Source of the DNA: Megaleporinus macrocephalus
Lineage: Eukaryota; Chordata; Actinopteri; Characiformes; Anostomidae
Direction: 5' to 3'
DNA length: 64,000 nucleotides
Assembly (NCBI GenBank): GCA_021613375.1
Contig: CM038709.1
Coordinates: 39,825,656-39,889,655 of the forward strand
Each line of letters opens with the position of its first letter. The stretch's first letter is position 1. Under the pieces are notes generated by a model. That model was given only the letters and a program-made list of their open reading frames with translations, had not been told where the DNA came from and did not search any database. The position numbers and the translations under genes were made by a program. Below, in pieces: positions 22,500 to 35,184 of the stretch.

Positions 22500-22690
22500 T
22501 GTCGCAGTCCAAAGAAAAATTTTTGTTGATTGTTTTTATGATAAAAACTTCATGATGACTAGACCAATAGAAATGCTCCAAAATCCATTGGAAATGAACC
22601 GTTATTACATTAACTTACATTAAAAGTGAAGAACGCTTTCACTTTTACATGATACATGTTTTTCTTTGGACAGCGACGATGAGCGAAAAT
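22500..22690 (+). repeat. Interspersed repeat family Y, copy 5
   Basis: gtcgcagtccaaagaaaaat, actagaccaatagaaatgct, ccaaaatccattgg, ttaacttacattaaaagtga, tctttggacagcgacgatg. Same order as the other copies. Confidence 0.75.
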
Positions 22691-22776
22691 CCCCTTTCAA
22701 CTTTCAGGAACTGCTTTTGAGTCCAGATTCAGTTCCTCAGTCTAATGTCTACATACGTTCCATATTAGTTTCATAG

Positions 22777-22971
22777 CAGTTACTGAGAAATGTACTATAA
22801 TTGGATAATGAATGGATAATAAGCTTAGAAGCTGATAACTGTATAACAAGAAAGAGTCAGGCTTTTCAGGAGCTGTTGAACGAGGGAATCAGGTGGATCT
22901 AATTTAAAACAAAGCAATAAAACTGCAGGAGAATCAGCAGGAACGCCACCCATTCAAAGGTAGTTAGTTGT
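22777..22971 (+). repeat. Long direct repeat flanking 52-bp array 1, left copy
   Basis: Shares with 24198-24393 the ordered words gctgataactgta, aatcaggtggatctaattta, aataaaactgcaggagaatc, agcaggaac.ccaccc, gttagttagttg. About 195 bp, moderately diverged. Confidence 0.85.
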
Positions 22972-23019
22972 GTTAACCATAAAAGTTAAATCTTTGACAA
23001 CTTTATATTACATTAGGAG

Positions 23020-24185
23020 ATTTTAGACAATTATTAATCTCACTAAACACTCTTCTACACTACAATAGGAGGTATTAGTTCATAAATGACCTCAATAAAC
23101 ATTCTTATACACTACAATATGAGACAATAGTTCATAAATTACCTCAATGAACAGTCTTATACACTAGAAAAGAAAATATTTGTCCATAAATTACCTCGAT
23201 AGACACTTATATACACTAAAAAAGGGGATATTAGTCCATAAATTACCACAGTAAACACTCATATACACTATAATAGGAGATATTAGTCCATAAATTACCT
23301 CAATAATCATGCTTACACACTAAAATAGGAAATATAAGCCCATAAATTACCTCAGTAAACAATCTTATACACTAGAATAGGAGATAATAATCCATGAATA
23401 AAATAAAATAAACACACACACTGCAATAGGAGATATAGTCCATAAATTACCTCAATAAACATTCATATACACTAGAATATGAGATATTAGTCCATAAATG
23501 ACCTCCTTATACTCTCCCATAGTCTAGAATAGAAGATATTAGTCCATATATGATCTCAATAAACACTCCCATAGACTAGAATAAAAGATATTAGTCCATA
23601 AATGACCTCAATAAACACATATATACACTAGAATAGGAGATATTAGTCCGTAAATAACTTCAATACACACTCCTATAGACTAGAATATGAGATTTTAGTT
23701 CATAAATGACCTCAATAAACACATATATACACTAGAATAGGAGATATTAGTTCATAAATTACCTCAATAAAAACTCCCATAGACTTGAACAGGAGATATT
23801 AGTCCATAATCACTCTCATAAAACACTCATGTACACTAGAAGAGGAGATATAAGTCCATAAACACCCTTATTAAACACTCATTTACACTAAAATAGGAGA
23901 CATTAGTCCATAAATTACCTTAATAAACACATATATACACTAGAATAGAAGATATTAGTCCATAAATGACCTCACCAAACACATATCTACACTAGAATAG
24001 GAGATATTAGTTCATAAATTACCTAAATAAAAACTCCCATAGACTAGAATAAGAGATATTAGTCCATAATCACTTTCATAAAACACTCATATACACTAGA
24101 AGAGGAGATATTAGTCCATAAATGACGTCAATAAACACTCCCATAGACTAGAATAGGAGATATTAGTCCACAAGTCCATAAATAA
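23020..24185 (+). repeat. 52-bp minisatellite, array 1
   Basis: About 22 units of acactcatatacactagaat, aggagatattagtccataaa, ttacctcaataa. Units differ by scattered substitutions and small indels, so this is an older array. Not coding. Confidence 0.92.
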
Positions 24186-24197
24186 AGTCAATAATTA

Positions 24198-24393
24198 TTA
24201 GTTACTAGGAGAAGTATAATTATTAAGCAATTACTGGATATAAAGCTTTGAAACTGATAACTGTAATAGAAAGGAGTTAAACAGACTTTTCAAGAGCTGC
24301 TGAATGAGAGAATCAGGTGGATCTAATTTATAACAAAACAATAAAACTGCAGGAGAATCAGCAGGAACTCCACCCGCTAACAGTTAGTTAGTT
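24198..24393 (+). repeat. Long direct repeat flanking 52-bp array 1, right copy
   Basis: Partner of 22777-22971. The array sits exactly between the two copies, so it either expanded inside a duplicated segment or was duplicated together with its left edge. Confidence 0.85.
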
Positions 24394-24429
24394 GAAAGCC
24401 ATTAATGGTCACTTTCAGTCAAACTCTTT

Positions 24430-24860
24430 AGCTCTATGTCAGCAGACGTACCAATAAAAAGTCTGTTGTTTATTTATGACATTAGCGTATCCTGTGGGCC
24501 TGAAGAGGAATTCTCCCACTTTAAAGTTCTCACACAGCTTCGGTGGGAGAGTGTCGGTCCCGGATGATGATGATGATGATGAACAGGGCCTCGGCCGCGT
24601 TTTTCCTCGGAATGGCTTATTATCGTGATTTAGTACAACCTGAGTCACAATTCACGCTGCTGCGCTGTCAGCTTTGGGAAAAGCGACGCCGCTGTCACTG
24701 ACATACTCCCTTTTAAAAAGGCATAAATATTTGCTCTCTCGAGGGCCGCGCTGACTGATGATCTAAAAACAAGCAATTCTAGCGACTCTATAAATCTATA
24801 TTTAGCCACCGCTGGAGCTGGAACCGAAGTCATTGACCTGGAGCTGTCTTAAGAGGAAAA
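24430..24860. promoter_or_regulatory. Candidate conserved noncoding element
   Basis: A complex balanced island with ggcttattatcgtgatttag, aggcataaatatttgctctc and ctgagtcacaattcacgctg, and a (GAT)6 run at 24563-24582. It lies between two arrays of the same satellite. No domain is seen in the frames on the minus strand. Confidence 0.35.
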
Positions 24861-25649
24861 GAGAGAGAGAGAGAGGAGGGAAAGAAAAAGAAGAAAAAAA
24901 CACTTTAAGAGGGTGAAAATGTATTTTGTGCCGAAACACATCTGGGATTGGTTAGCCTCGCGGAGGTGGGTATTAAAATCGGGAACACGCTGGATTTTCC
25001 CAGAGCATATGCCTTAGTTACTCCAAACAAGGCAGAACATTTACACTTCCGTTTTGTACACGAGGATTAGCACTACATGCTCCAAGACCAGGAACCTGCT
25101 TGGTATTATGCTTATCAGTGCTTCCACCAATCCAGGGGCAGATACACTGGCCCAAGAATCTGATTGGTCCCTTAAAAGGTTCTCTGCTACAGTAAGTCAT
25201 TGAAATGCTGCCAACGAAAAGAACTTAGATCACAGTCCCACATACACAGATACAGTAGTTTTATAGGCGTGATGCTTTAAATAACTTCAGAAATATGATT
25301 TCTTGGCAACAAATGATAACAGTGGCCTTTATTAGCTCTTACTGCCTAAATAAATCATAATGAATAGGACTGTTTATCATTATTAAACACAGACACGTTA
25401 TTAGAAAAACATAAATAAACTACACTTTTATAATGAAGTAACACGCTTCTACTTTATAATCAACAAATCATGTACTAACCAGGAATTTAATCATGAATCT
25501 TTATTATAGCCATACTTTTATATTGTTTAATATATAATGATAAATATATACCTTTCAGTTAATGTATTGTGTATTTCACAAAAGCAAATTATATATATAT
25601 ATATATTATGATTATTATTGTTATCCATAAAAGCTCCTCAATCATTTGC
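24861..25649. other. Unassigned sequence
   Basis: A complex segment to about 25200, then AT-rich with a short (TA)n at about 25590-25606. No gene. Confidence 0.4.
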
Positions 25650-27360
25650 CACCTTTATGTTACATTAGCAGATATTAGTAAATTAATAACCTCACTAAAC
25701 ACTCTTATACATTAGAGTAGAAGATATTAGTTCATAAATTACTTTAATAAACACTCTTATAAAAGAGAAAAGGAGATAATAGTCCATAAATATAGTGAAA
25801 AAAACAATCTTACACACTAGAAAAGGAAATATTAGTCCATAAACAACCTTTAAAAACACTCATATACACGAGAAACTTAAACATTAGTCCATGAATAACC
25901 TTTAAAAACACTTATATACACGAGCAAAGGAAATATTAGTCCATAAAGAACCTTGATAAACACTCATATACACAAGAAAAGGAAATATTAGTCCATAAAT
26001 AACCCTGATAAACACTCATATACACAAGAAAAGGAAATATTAGTCCATAAATAACCTTGATAAACACTCATATACATGAGAAAAGGAAATATTAGTCCAT
26101 AAATAACCTTGATAAACACTCATATACATGGGAAAAGGTAATATTAGTACATAAATAGCCTTGATAAACACTTATATACATGAGAAAAGGAAATATTAGT
26201 CTATAAATAACCTTGATAAACCCTCTTATACACGAGAAAAGGAGATAAAAGTCCATAAATAACCTTGATAAACACTTATATACACGAGAAAAGGAGATAA
26301 AAGTCCATAAATAACCTTGATAAACACTCATATACATGAGAAAAGGAAATAAAAGTCCATAAATAACCTTTATAAACACTTATATACACAAGAAAAGGAG
26401 ATAAAAGTCCATAAATAACCTTGATAAACACTCATATAAACGAGAAAAGGAAATATTAGTCCATAAATAACCTTGATAAACACTCATACACACAAGAAAA
26501 GGAAATATTAGTCCATAAGTAACCTTGATAAACACTCATATACATGAGAAAAGGAGATAAAAGTCCATAAATTACTTTAATAAACACTCTTACAAAAGAG
26601 AAAAGGAGATAATAGTCCATAAATATAGTGAAAAAAACACTCTTAGACACTAGAAAAGGAAATATTAGTCCATAAACAACCTTTAAAAACACTCATATAC
26701 ACGAGAAACGTAAACATTAGTCCATGAATAACCTTTAAAAACACTCATATACACAAGAAAAGGAAATATTAGTCCATAAATAACCTTGATAAACACTCAT
26801 ATACACGAGCAAAGGAGATAAAAGTCCATAAACACTCATAAACACGGCAAAAGGAAATATTAGTCCATAAGTAACCTTGATAAACACTCATATGCACGAG
26901 CAAAGGAGATAAATGTCCATAAATAACCTTGATAAACACTCATATGCACTAGAAAAGAAGCTAATAGTCCATACATTACCTCAATAAACACTCTCATAGA
27001 GTAGGATTGGGGATATTACTGAACTCAAAAAGCATTCTTATACACTACAACAGAAGATAACCACAATAAACATACTTATACTATAGATAACTAGATATTA
27101 GTCCATAATTCCATAAATAAAGTCAGTAAACACTTTTATTCGCTAGAATAGGAGATCTTAGTCCATAGATGACCTCAATTAACACTTTTATACAGTTGAA
27201 CAGGAGATATTAGTCCATAAATGATCTCAATTAACACTCTTTCACACTAGAAAAATAGATATTATCGATAGATTACTTTAACAAACATTCTTACACTAGA
27301 TATCGAGATTTCGGTTCATACATGACCTCAAGAAACACTAGAAAAAATAGAATAGGAGAT
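25650..27360 (+). repeat. 52-bp minisatellite, array 2
   Basis: About 33 units of acactcatatacacgagaaa, aggaaatattagtccataaa, taaccttgataa. It is the same family as 23020-24185, but with taaccttgat instead of ttacctcaat in most units, so each array has been homogenised separately. The long minus-strand frames at 26092-26692 repeat every 52 residues and are artefacts of the tandem repeat. Confidence 0.93.
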
Positions 27361-27479
27361 CAAAATCAACAACCTTATTAAAAAGCTGGACCCACATAGC
27401 TTTACCACTAGACTACCATAAGTTAAGGTCTCTCTATTTAGTGTACTGGAGGTTTCACTGAATTGTATCTCCACCAGAA

Positions 27480-27890
27480 GGTGTATCAGACTGGCTAGCA
27501 GGCCATTAGCGACTCTGAATTACCCCACGCTTCAGCTGACGTCCATCTCTCCTTTCCGCTCCACCAAAGAGAAGTTCTCTAAAGTTCTCGCTCTGTTTCT
27601 GCCTGTCTGACGCTGGCCTCTGTGTTGGTCATATACAAATGAGGGACACTTAAGGGCTAGCCAGTTCATTAAAGGAAATTTTCTGCAGGCTAAAATCAAA
27701 AATGGCTTATTTGGATGAGAGAGTGAACACGTCATGGAGAAACACGCCAGTCGCGACGCCCCATGTCATCAGCAATCAAACAAATGCTGATAAATTGAAG
27801 ATAATTAGCCCGTGTCAGCTTGTGCTGGAGTAATTGGGCCCGACAGCCCAGCCAGTTTAGCATGAGCATTGAAAAAAGTCCCAAATGGCT
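27480..27890. promoter_or_regulatory. Candidate conserved noncoding element
   Basis: A complex balanced sequence with catatacaaatgagggacac, cagccaagtttagcat-like words, and gataattagcccgtgtcagc followed by ggagtaattgggcccgac. No gene signal. The regulatory role is inferred from texture only. Confidence 0.35.
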
Positions 27891-28199
27891 TATTTAAGTG
27901 AAAATACAAGCATGTTTTTCAGCAGTAGGAGCTTCTACACTTTTCCAAATGTTTGCTTGAGTGAGGGATTACAGCTACTGCAGGTTCATCATGAAAATCT
28001 TCAAATGTCTAATCACCTTTTTGATGGATTACCCTTAATTGCATTGGTGCTGAAACAGGGAATAATTTAAAATGGACCATAAAAGAGAAGCACATTTACA
28101 TTTACATACAGTTACAAGCTTACAGTGCAATACTGCATTAATAACAAAGGAAATTTTAAATAAGTAGTTTTATGGACATATACTGTGCAGAATCCAGAG
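27891..28199. other. Unassigned sequence
   Basis: A 61-codon plus-strand frame here has no domain. Otherwise nothing is seen. Confidence 0.35.
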
Positions 28200-28467
28200 A
28201 ACAGTGTTAATTTAAATCCGTCTATCCATACATTATCTTCCACGTTAGTCAGGGTCACAGGTCGCCAGTCCATGGCATGGCCAACATACACTTACTCACA
28301 CACTCACACCTATGGGCAATTTATAGTGACCGATCAACCTAACAGTCCATGCATGTGTTTGGACTGTAGGAGGAAACCCACTCAAGCACAGGGAGAACAT
28401 ACACACTCCACACAGAACAGCCCGGACCGGGAATCCAACATGGATTGTCTTACTGTGAGAAGACAGT
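28200..28467 (+). repeat. Repeat family V, copy seeding the 20-bp satellite
   Basis: Landmarks of a widespread fish repeat: tcagggtcacaggtcgccag, acacctatgggcaatttata, catgcatgtgtttggactgt, aggaggaaaccc, acacactccacacagaacag, and a tail gacagtgctgaccactacac. The tail runs straight into the 20-bp array. The frame at 28185-28472 is not a gene. Confidence 0.8.
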
Positions 28468-31272
28468 GCTGACCACTACACAACCATACTAACCACTACA
28501 CCACCATACTAACCACTACACCACCGTACTAACCACTACACAACCATACTAACCACTACACCACCATACTAACCACTACACCACCATACTAACCACTACA
28601 CCACCATACTAACCACTACACCACTGTACTAACCACTACACCACCATACTAACTACTACACCACCATACTAACCACTACACCACTGTACTAACCACTACA
28701 CCACCATACTAACTACTACACCACCGTACTAACCACTACACCACCATACTAACCACTACACCACCATACTAACCACTCCACCACCATACTAACCACTACA
28801 CCACTGTACTAACCACTACACCACCATACTAACTACTACACCACCGTACTAAACACTACACCACCATACTAACCACTACACCACCGTACTAACCACTACA
28901 CCACCATACTAACCACTACACCACTGTACTAACCACTACCCCACCATACTAACAACTACACCACCATATCAACCACTACACCACCGTAATAACCACTACA
29001 CCACCATATCAACCACTACACCACCGTAATAACCACCACACCACCGTACTAACCACTACACCACCATACTTACCATTACACCACCATACTAACCACTACA
29101 CCACCATACTAACCACTACACCACCATACTAACCACTACACCACCGTACTAACCACTACACCACCATACTAACTACTACACCACCGTACTAACCACTACA
29201 CCACCATACTAACAACTACACCACCATACTAACCACTACACCACCGTACTAACCACTACACCACCATACTAACCACTACACCACCATACTAACCACTACA
29301 CCTCCGTACTAACCACTACACCACCATACTAACCATTACACCACCATACTAATCACTACACCACCATGCTAACCACTACACGACCGTACTAAACACTACA
29401 CCACCGCACTAACCACTACACCACCATACTAACCACCACACCCACCGTACTAACCACTACACCACCATACTAACCACTACACCATCATACTAACCACTAC
29501 ACCACCGTACTAATCACTACACCAACATACTAACCACTACACCACCATACTAACCACTACACCACCGTACTAACCACGACACCACTGTACTAACCACTAC
29601 ACCACCATACTAATCACTACACCAACATACTAACCACTACACCACCATACTAACCACTACACCACCATGCTAACCACTACACCATCATACTAACCACTAC
29701 ACCACCGTACTAATCACTACACCAACATACTAACCACTACACCACCATACTAACCACTACACCACCGTACTAACCACTACACCACTGTACTAACCACTAC
29801 ACCACCGTACTAATCACTACATCAACATACTAACCACTACACCACCATACTAATCACTACACCACCATGCTAACCACTACACCACCATACTAACCACTAC
29901 ACCACCATACTAACCACTACACCTCCGTACTAACCACTACACCACCATACTAACCATTACACCACCATACTAATCACTACACCACCATGCTAACCACTAC
30001 ACGACCGTACTAAACACTACACCACCGCACTAACCACTACACCACCATACTAACCACTACACCACCGTACTAACCACTACACCACCATACTAACCACTAC
30101 ACCATCATACTAACCACTACACCACCGTACTAATCACTACACCAACATACTAACCACTACACCACCATACTAACCACTACACCACCGTACTAACCACGAC
30201 ACCACTGTACTAACCACTACACCACCATACTAATCACTACACCAACATACTAACCACTACACCACCATACTAACCACTACACCACCATGCTAACCACTAC
30301 ACCATCATACTAACCACTACACCACCGTACTAATCACTACACCAACATACTAACCACTACACCACCATACTAATCACTACACCAACATACTAACCACTAC
30401 ACCACCATACTAACCACTAAACCACCGTACTAACCACTACACCACTGTACTAACCACTACACCACCGTACTAATCACTACACCACCATACTAACCACTAC
30501 ACCACCATACTAACCACTACACCACCATACTAACTACTACACCACCGTACTAACCACTACACCACCGTACTAACCACTACACCACCATACTAACCACTAC
30601 ACCACCATACTAACTACTACACCACTGTACTAATCACTACACCAACATACTAACCACTACACCACCATACTAACCACTACACCACCATACTAACTACTAC
30701 ACCACTGTACTAATCACTACACCAACATACTAACCACTACACCACCGTACTAACCACTACACCAGCATACTAACTACTACACCACTGTACTAACCACTAC
30801 ACCTCCGTACTAACCACTACACCACCGTACTAACCATTACACCACCATACTAATCACTACACCACCATGCTAACCACTACACCACCGTACTAACCACTAC
30901 ACCACCGTACTAACCACTACACCACTGTACTAATCACTACACCAACATACTAACCACTACACCACCATACTAACCACTACACCACCATACTAATCACTAC
31001 ACCACCATGCTAACCACTACACCACCGTACTAACCACTACACCACCGTACTAATCACTACACCAACATACTAACCACTACACCACCATACTAACCACTAC
31101 ACCACCATACTAGCCACTACACCACCGTACTAACCACTACACCAACATACTAACCACTACACCACCATACTAACCACTACACCACCATACTAGCCACTAC
31201 ACCACCATACTAACCACTACACCACCATACTAGCCACTACACCACCGTACTAACCACTACTCCACCATACTA
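28468..31272 (+). repeat. 20-bp minisatellite, array 1 (about 140 units)
   Basis: Unit actaaccactacaccaccat with a few recurrent variants (ccgta, ctgta, aatcac, ccaacat, catgct). Phase is kept across the whole array except one extra C at about 29441. Variant order shows a higher-order repeat: the block from about 29280 to 29740 recurs at about 29901-30360 (offset 620 bp, 31 units). The second copy then carries two extra units. Confidence 0.97.
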
Positions 31273-31284
31273 TTTTTCAGGAGA

Positions 31285-31480
31285 CCCACTCTCTTTTTCT
31301 CAAAAAGACTTTAGTTGATTTAGCATTGTCTTCTTTTCACCATCCATGTAACCCCAAACATATTCAGTGATGTTGAGGTCTGGACTCTGCGGTGGTCAAT
31401 CTATCTTGTTTTCCTCAGTGAGGAGCTTCTTGAATAGCGACCCATCCTCTTAGACCCATAGGACTGAGTTGTCATCTCAC
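31285..31480 (-). repeat. Repeat family X, copy 1
   Basis: cagtgatgttgaggtctgga, ctctgcggtggtcaat, aggagcttcttgaatagcga, cccatcctcttagaccca. The same order is seen at 57120-57390 and 57770-57900. The text resembles a non-autonomous Tc1-like element read backwards; the class is not certain. Confidence 0.6.
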
Positions 31481-31539
31481 AGTGAAACGACGGACAGCTT
31501 GTTTTTGAGTCTATTTATACTGCCTAGTTTGTCCAGTAA

Positions 31540-31665
31540 CATTATGAGTGTACACTAACGGTCAAGAGCTTTAGAAAACTACCAATGAAACATTTTAGAA
31601 AAACGTTTGGCTGGTGGTGTTCTAAAACATTTGACTGATACTGTACTAAAACTGTTTACCTGTTT
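31540..31665. mobile_element. Short Tc1-like MITE, probable
   Basis: The left end gtacactaacggtcaagagc (tttagaaaac) and the complement of the right end ctaaaacatttgactgata...gtac form an imperfect inverted pair about 100 bp apart, similar to fish Tc1 termini with a ggtcaaaagttttaga motif. Confidence 0.4.
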
Positions 31666-32539
31666 TAAAACATAATGTGAGGGTTAAATACATTTAGAGG
31701 CAAGTATTTTAATTCTCCCACTCACATAAAAAAGCAAGGAAAGTAAAGGACTTGTGTACTTCTTCTTCCACTTCTGTCCAGGTTTATGACTAAAAGTGGC
31801 CTCAGATGTGACCACATGTGCATTGATGTCGAGCACCTGTTTATATACAACTTGATGGAAATTAGGTGTGAAATTCATCAAAAGAGCAGGTGTACGTGAA
31901 AGTATTGACCACAGTCAGGCCCTAGAGTGGCCATTGCATCAACACCTCTAAAATGTCAGCCCATCCTAGAGGCCCATCAGGGGCTACATAGGAAAAGTTC
32001 TCAGCTGGAATTATAGTCATGTCCACTTAAGAATGAACTCCACTTCCTCTAATTCGTTTCCCACCTGTGGAGCACGATGGTCCAACATGTTCTCCTAAGA
32101 GGAACTCAAAACATTACAGAAAACTCTCCCAAGGGCCAATAATGAATAGTCCAGGCCTGCGGAGCAACCTGCTGGCTTCCTAATGGACCTGACCTGAGAG
32201 AGAACAGCTGGCTTGTAAAGGCTGAGAACCTCTCGCCCCTGACACTTGTGCACCGGTCTTCTTCCGGGCCCTTTTTTTTTTTTGCTTAGCCTTCCCACCA
32301 CTCAGCCTCTATTGGCGGTCCCCAGATTTACTGTTGTTTCTTTCCTGCACACTAGACACACCTTCTGACAGGATATTATTAATAGAGCTCTCTCTATATG
32401 ACTCCATTATTATGTCATTCATCCATTACAGTCATTATACAATCATTTAGATGTGATTACATAATATTTTCACAGTAATTATTATAGTGAGTTCCATTTA
32501 TATATTGTTGCTGTCCTTAAGATTGCATGTTTTTGCATG
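31666..32539. other. Unassigned sequence with a complex island at 32090-32340
   Basis: The island (cccaagggccaataatgaat, gaacagctggcttgtaaagg) is balanced in composition and could be conserved noncoding sequence. The rest is AT-rich. A 68-codon minus-strand frame has no domain. Confidence 0.35.
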
Positions 32540-32760
32540 CAACTTTACAAGTGAAACTCAAAATGGTCTTCACTTTTAATGTAAGTTATTGAAAAAGGTT
32601 TATTATAAGGGATTTTGGAGCATTTCTATTGGTCCATTCATCTTAAAACTTTCAAAGGACATAAAACAGAAGCTGTCATTTTCATACAGTATAGAAAAAT
32701 GAAAATTGAGATACATTAAAAAATTGAAAAAATGTTTTTTTAGGCAGTGACAATATATTT
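32540..32760 (-). repeat. Interspersed repeat family Y, copy 6
   Basis: Plus-strand landmarks cttcacttttaatgtaagtt, gattttggagcatttctatt, ggtccattcatc, agctgtcattttcata; the tail gtgacaatatat is also shared. Confidence 0.75.
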
Positions 32761-33473
32761 TATATATTCTATATATTCAATATATTCTATATTCACGTTG
32801 CAATTGGACTGTCATCTTTTTGGCTGATAATTTAATTTATTTAATATGATATTTAGCATAATTTAAACATTTCCTCCCCTCAGGTTTAAAATGAAGGCAT
32901 ATGAAGCTCTCCTGCCACCATCATCTTTTACAATGTCACATTGGAATGCCTGGAGGAGAACATTAACTGCTAATCCGGTTATGGAGAGAGGATGAGGCCA
33001 GTTATGTTCTCTTGGACTCCTGACCATTACTGGGAATCATACTTGTGAGCACTCGATGATAGTCTAGATACTTATGCAATGTTCAAATTGCAGGCCAATC
33101 AGATTTGTTTCTCTAATTGTTTATCTGATCTGGATACAATCTGGATATGCTAGAAAATTGGACTGTCGGTCTGAACATAGCATTAGATTGTTACCTCCAG
33201 ATTTTGCCATCGGTTTCTGCCGTTTTCAATACAGGAATAGATCAAAAAATATAAAAATCTGCACCTTCAACAGAATTTCTCTGCTTAAAAGTTTAACACA
33301 AATACAGTCCAACAAAGTTCTACTAGAACATGACCAAAATGGGCTGCTTTCAATCTACAGACCATATAAAACCCATGATTGCACATACTGAGCTATCAAC
33401 TGTGGCACTTCTGGTCAGATCGTTGACAAAAATAAAAATATACAAGGAGTGATTGATCTATGAGTGAAAAAAC
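32761..33473. other. Unassigned sequence
   Basis: The longest frame (33074-33391, plus) has no domain or splice context. Nothing else is recognised. Confidence 0.35.
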
Positions 33474-33900
33474 TTGGTAACACTTCATCAACACTTCTTT
33501 ATATGATTATGTAATGTTTATATCATAATGATGCTATTACAGCTCATGACAGCACATGCTAACTTTAAACATTATGACTTCTGTCATGAAATAACTGATA
33601 ATGCAAACATGACACTATACCTATAACACTGGGCATAATCTGTTATGCTATGACCATTGATGCCAGCATGACACCTGTCATGACATGTGTATGGCACTGG
33701 TAATGTAGCTGTGTTTAAATAAGGTTTCAGATTATTTTTGTAATTGTTCTTAAGTCATTATAAATACATGCATAACACTTTATAAAACCTCTTTTAATAA
33801 AAGTTTTTAATATCTGTTCATAAGAACATTGTAGACTCAATTGTTAAACAGTGTTTATGCCAGGTTATTACAGGCTTTATGTAAAGTGTATTTACATCTA
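33474..33900. repeat. Repeat family Z
   Basis: tggtaacacttcatcaacac at the left, palindromic gacacctgtcatgacatgt at about 33668, and gccaggttattacaggcttt at about 33857 toward gtaaagtg at the right end. The ends gtaacactt...gtaaagtg are inverted, so it is a MITE-like element of a class common in fish. Confidence 0.55.
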
Positions 33901-34370
33901 TTTGCTAATACAAGACTAGAAGTTAGCAATTGCTAATGTGAACTATATTAATAAGCAAAGCAGCTGTAGTTTACGGTTGTTTACTGTTATCTACTGCCCA
34001 ACATAAAGCAGCTATCTGTGCTCTAACCAAGGGCATAGCTTTGCTTTTGATGTTGGTGGGGACCTATGAATGGTGGGGACCCCGCAATTGACAGTTTTTT
34101 TCTGTTTGTTTTGTTTTCTCTTTGGTCCGTGACAAACGATAAAGGGCTGATATACTACATATGCTATTCTATGAGCTTTTACTTATTCTATGAGGGACAC
34201 GTCACTTCTGTCCATACTAATTCTACGCCCTTGCTGCTAACAGCCCAGCTAACAATGCAGGTTCCAGGTTTCAGGTAGCTGGAAATAAGAAATAGCGACT
34301 CATTTAAAATTTAAAAGTTACATTTAAAAGTTATGCTTGTTCTTAAAATCAAAAAATGGAAATTGAAACA
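33901..34370. repeat. Unassigned sequence plus fragment of repeat family G at about 34025-34100
   Basis: accaagggcatagctttgct, gttggtggggacc resembles the inverse of 62850-62905 (gtctctaccgtccatatgca, tacctacgccctt). A common fish repeat carries the motif gggcgtag.tttg...ggtggggac. Confidence 0.45.
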
Positions 34371-35184
34371 GTGCCCGGTGCTCCAAAAATCAGCTCAGGT
34401 TCTTTCACACCGTCACACGTTATTATAACACACTGGAAAGAAAAAAAAACGTATGTTTACAGTGTTCTTATAAATAAAGGATCTATTGAGCTGTAAATCC
34501 TATAAAAGTATATATGTAAGGAATCTGAGTCAATAGGAGTCAGATGATCCATTCGCAAGGCTTTTAATGCTTTCAGAGCAGTGAAAAACAATAAATAATG
34601 TTCCTGGGGCCGGGAAAGTCCACTGGAATCGTGAGAGGAGGACTTGGGGAAGCTGAGGGCTGACCCGTGGAGTTGGCTGGGAAGTGGAGTAGATCGCCGG
34701 TAGAGAGCAGGTTCTCCCAAGCACCTCCGTGGGCTTCCAGGTGGAGCTGGGGAACCAGAACCAGTACAGAGGAACTCCCGGTGCGTGGGCTCCAGGTAAG
34801 GCCTGGGCGGACAGATTAGAACAGCGCGCCTAAAGGCAACTTTGGATAACTCCTCGGTGTCTGCAGCCTGGAGGCTCAGCCGACTGGAGGTAAGCGTGGA
34901 GGTCGGAGCTGAGGTCTGCTGGTTCTCTCGAGTTCCAGGGAGGTTGGTAAGACCCCGCTGTAGGAAGGCCAAGCTTGGTGAACCTGGGAACAGACCTTGA
35001 GAAACACAAAGACCCAGAGACCACGGAACAGGTAAGAACTGACCCTCACAGTTTTCAGAATCCTGTAAGCAGAAACACAAACACTGAAATAGTGATATAG
35101 AGGTGTCACCGGCAGGTGTAGGTGATGGTGTGTGTGTATGCGAATGGGTGAACGAGCCCTGTGGGGCGCTGAGAGGCGGGGCTT
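34371..35184. other. GC-richer unidentified element with repeated GGTAAG words
   Basis: The segment is GC-richer than its surroundings. It carries GGTAAG at about 34796, 34890, 34948 and 35032, in contexts like tccaggtaaggcc and aacaggtaagaactg, plus ggaaccagaaccagtacaga. The longest frame (minus, 34457-35080, 207 residues) is proline- and serine-rich with no domain I recognise. The texture resembles the untranslated or LTR-proximal part of a retroelement. It could also be a diverged tandem repeat. Identity open. Confidence 0.35.

Noticed and set aside
26092..26692. Hydrophobic minus-strand frames resembling a membrane protein
   Set aside because: They are read through the 52-bp minisatellite and repeat every 52 residues, which is the signature of a tandem repeat artefact.
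28468..31272. CRISPR-like regular array
   Set aside because: Units are contiguous 20-mers without spacers, in a fish genome, and derive from an interspersed repeat tail.
34457..35080. 207-residue minus-strand frame as a gene
   Set aside because: No domain, GC-rich low-information composition, and several other frames are open in the same stretch. Kept as an unidentified element.
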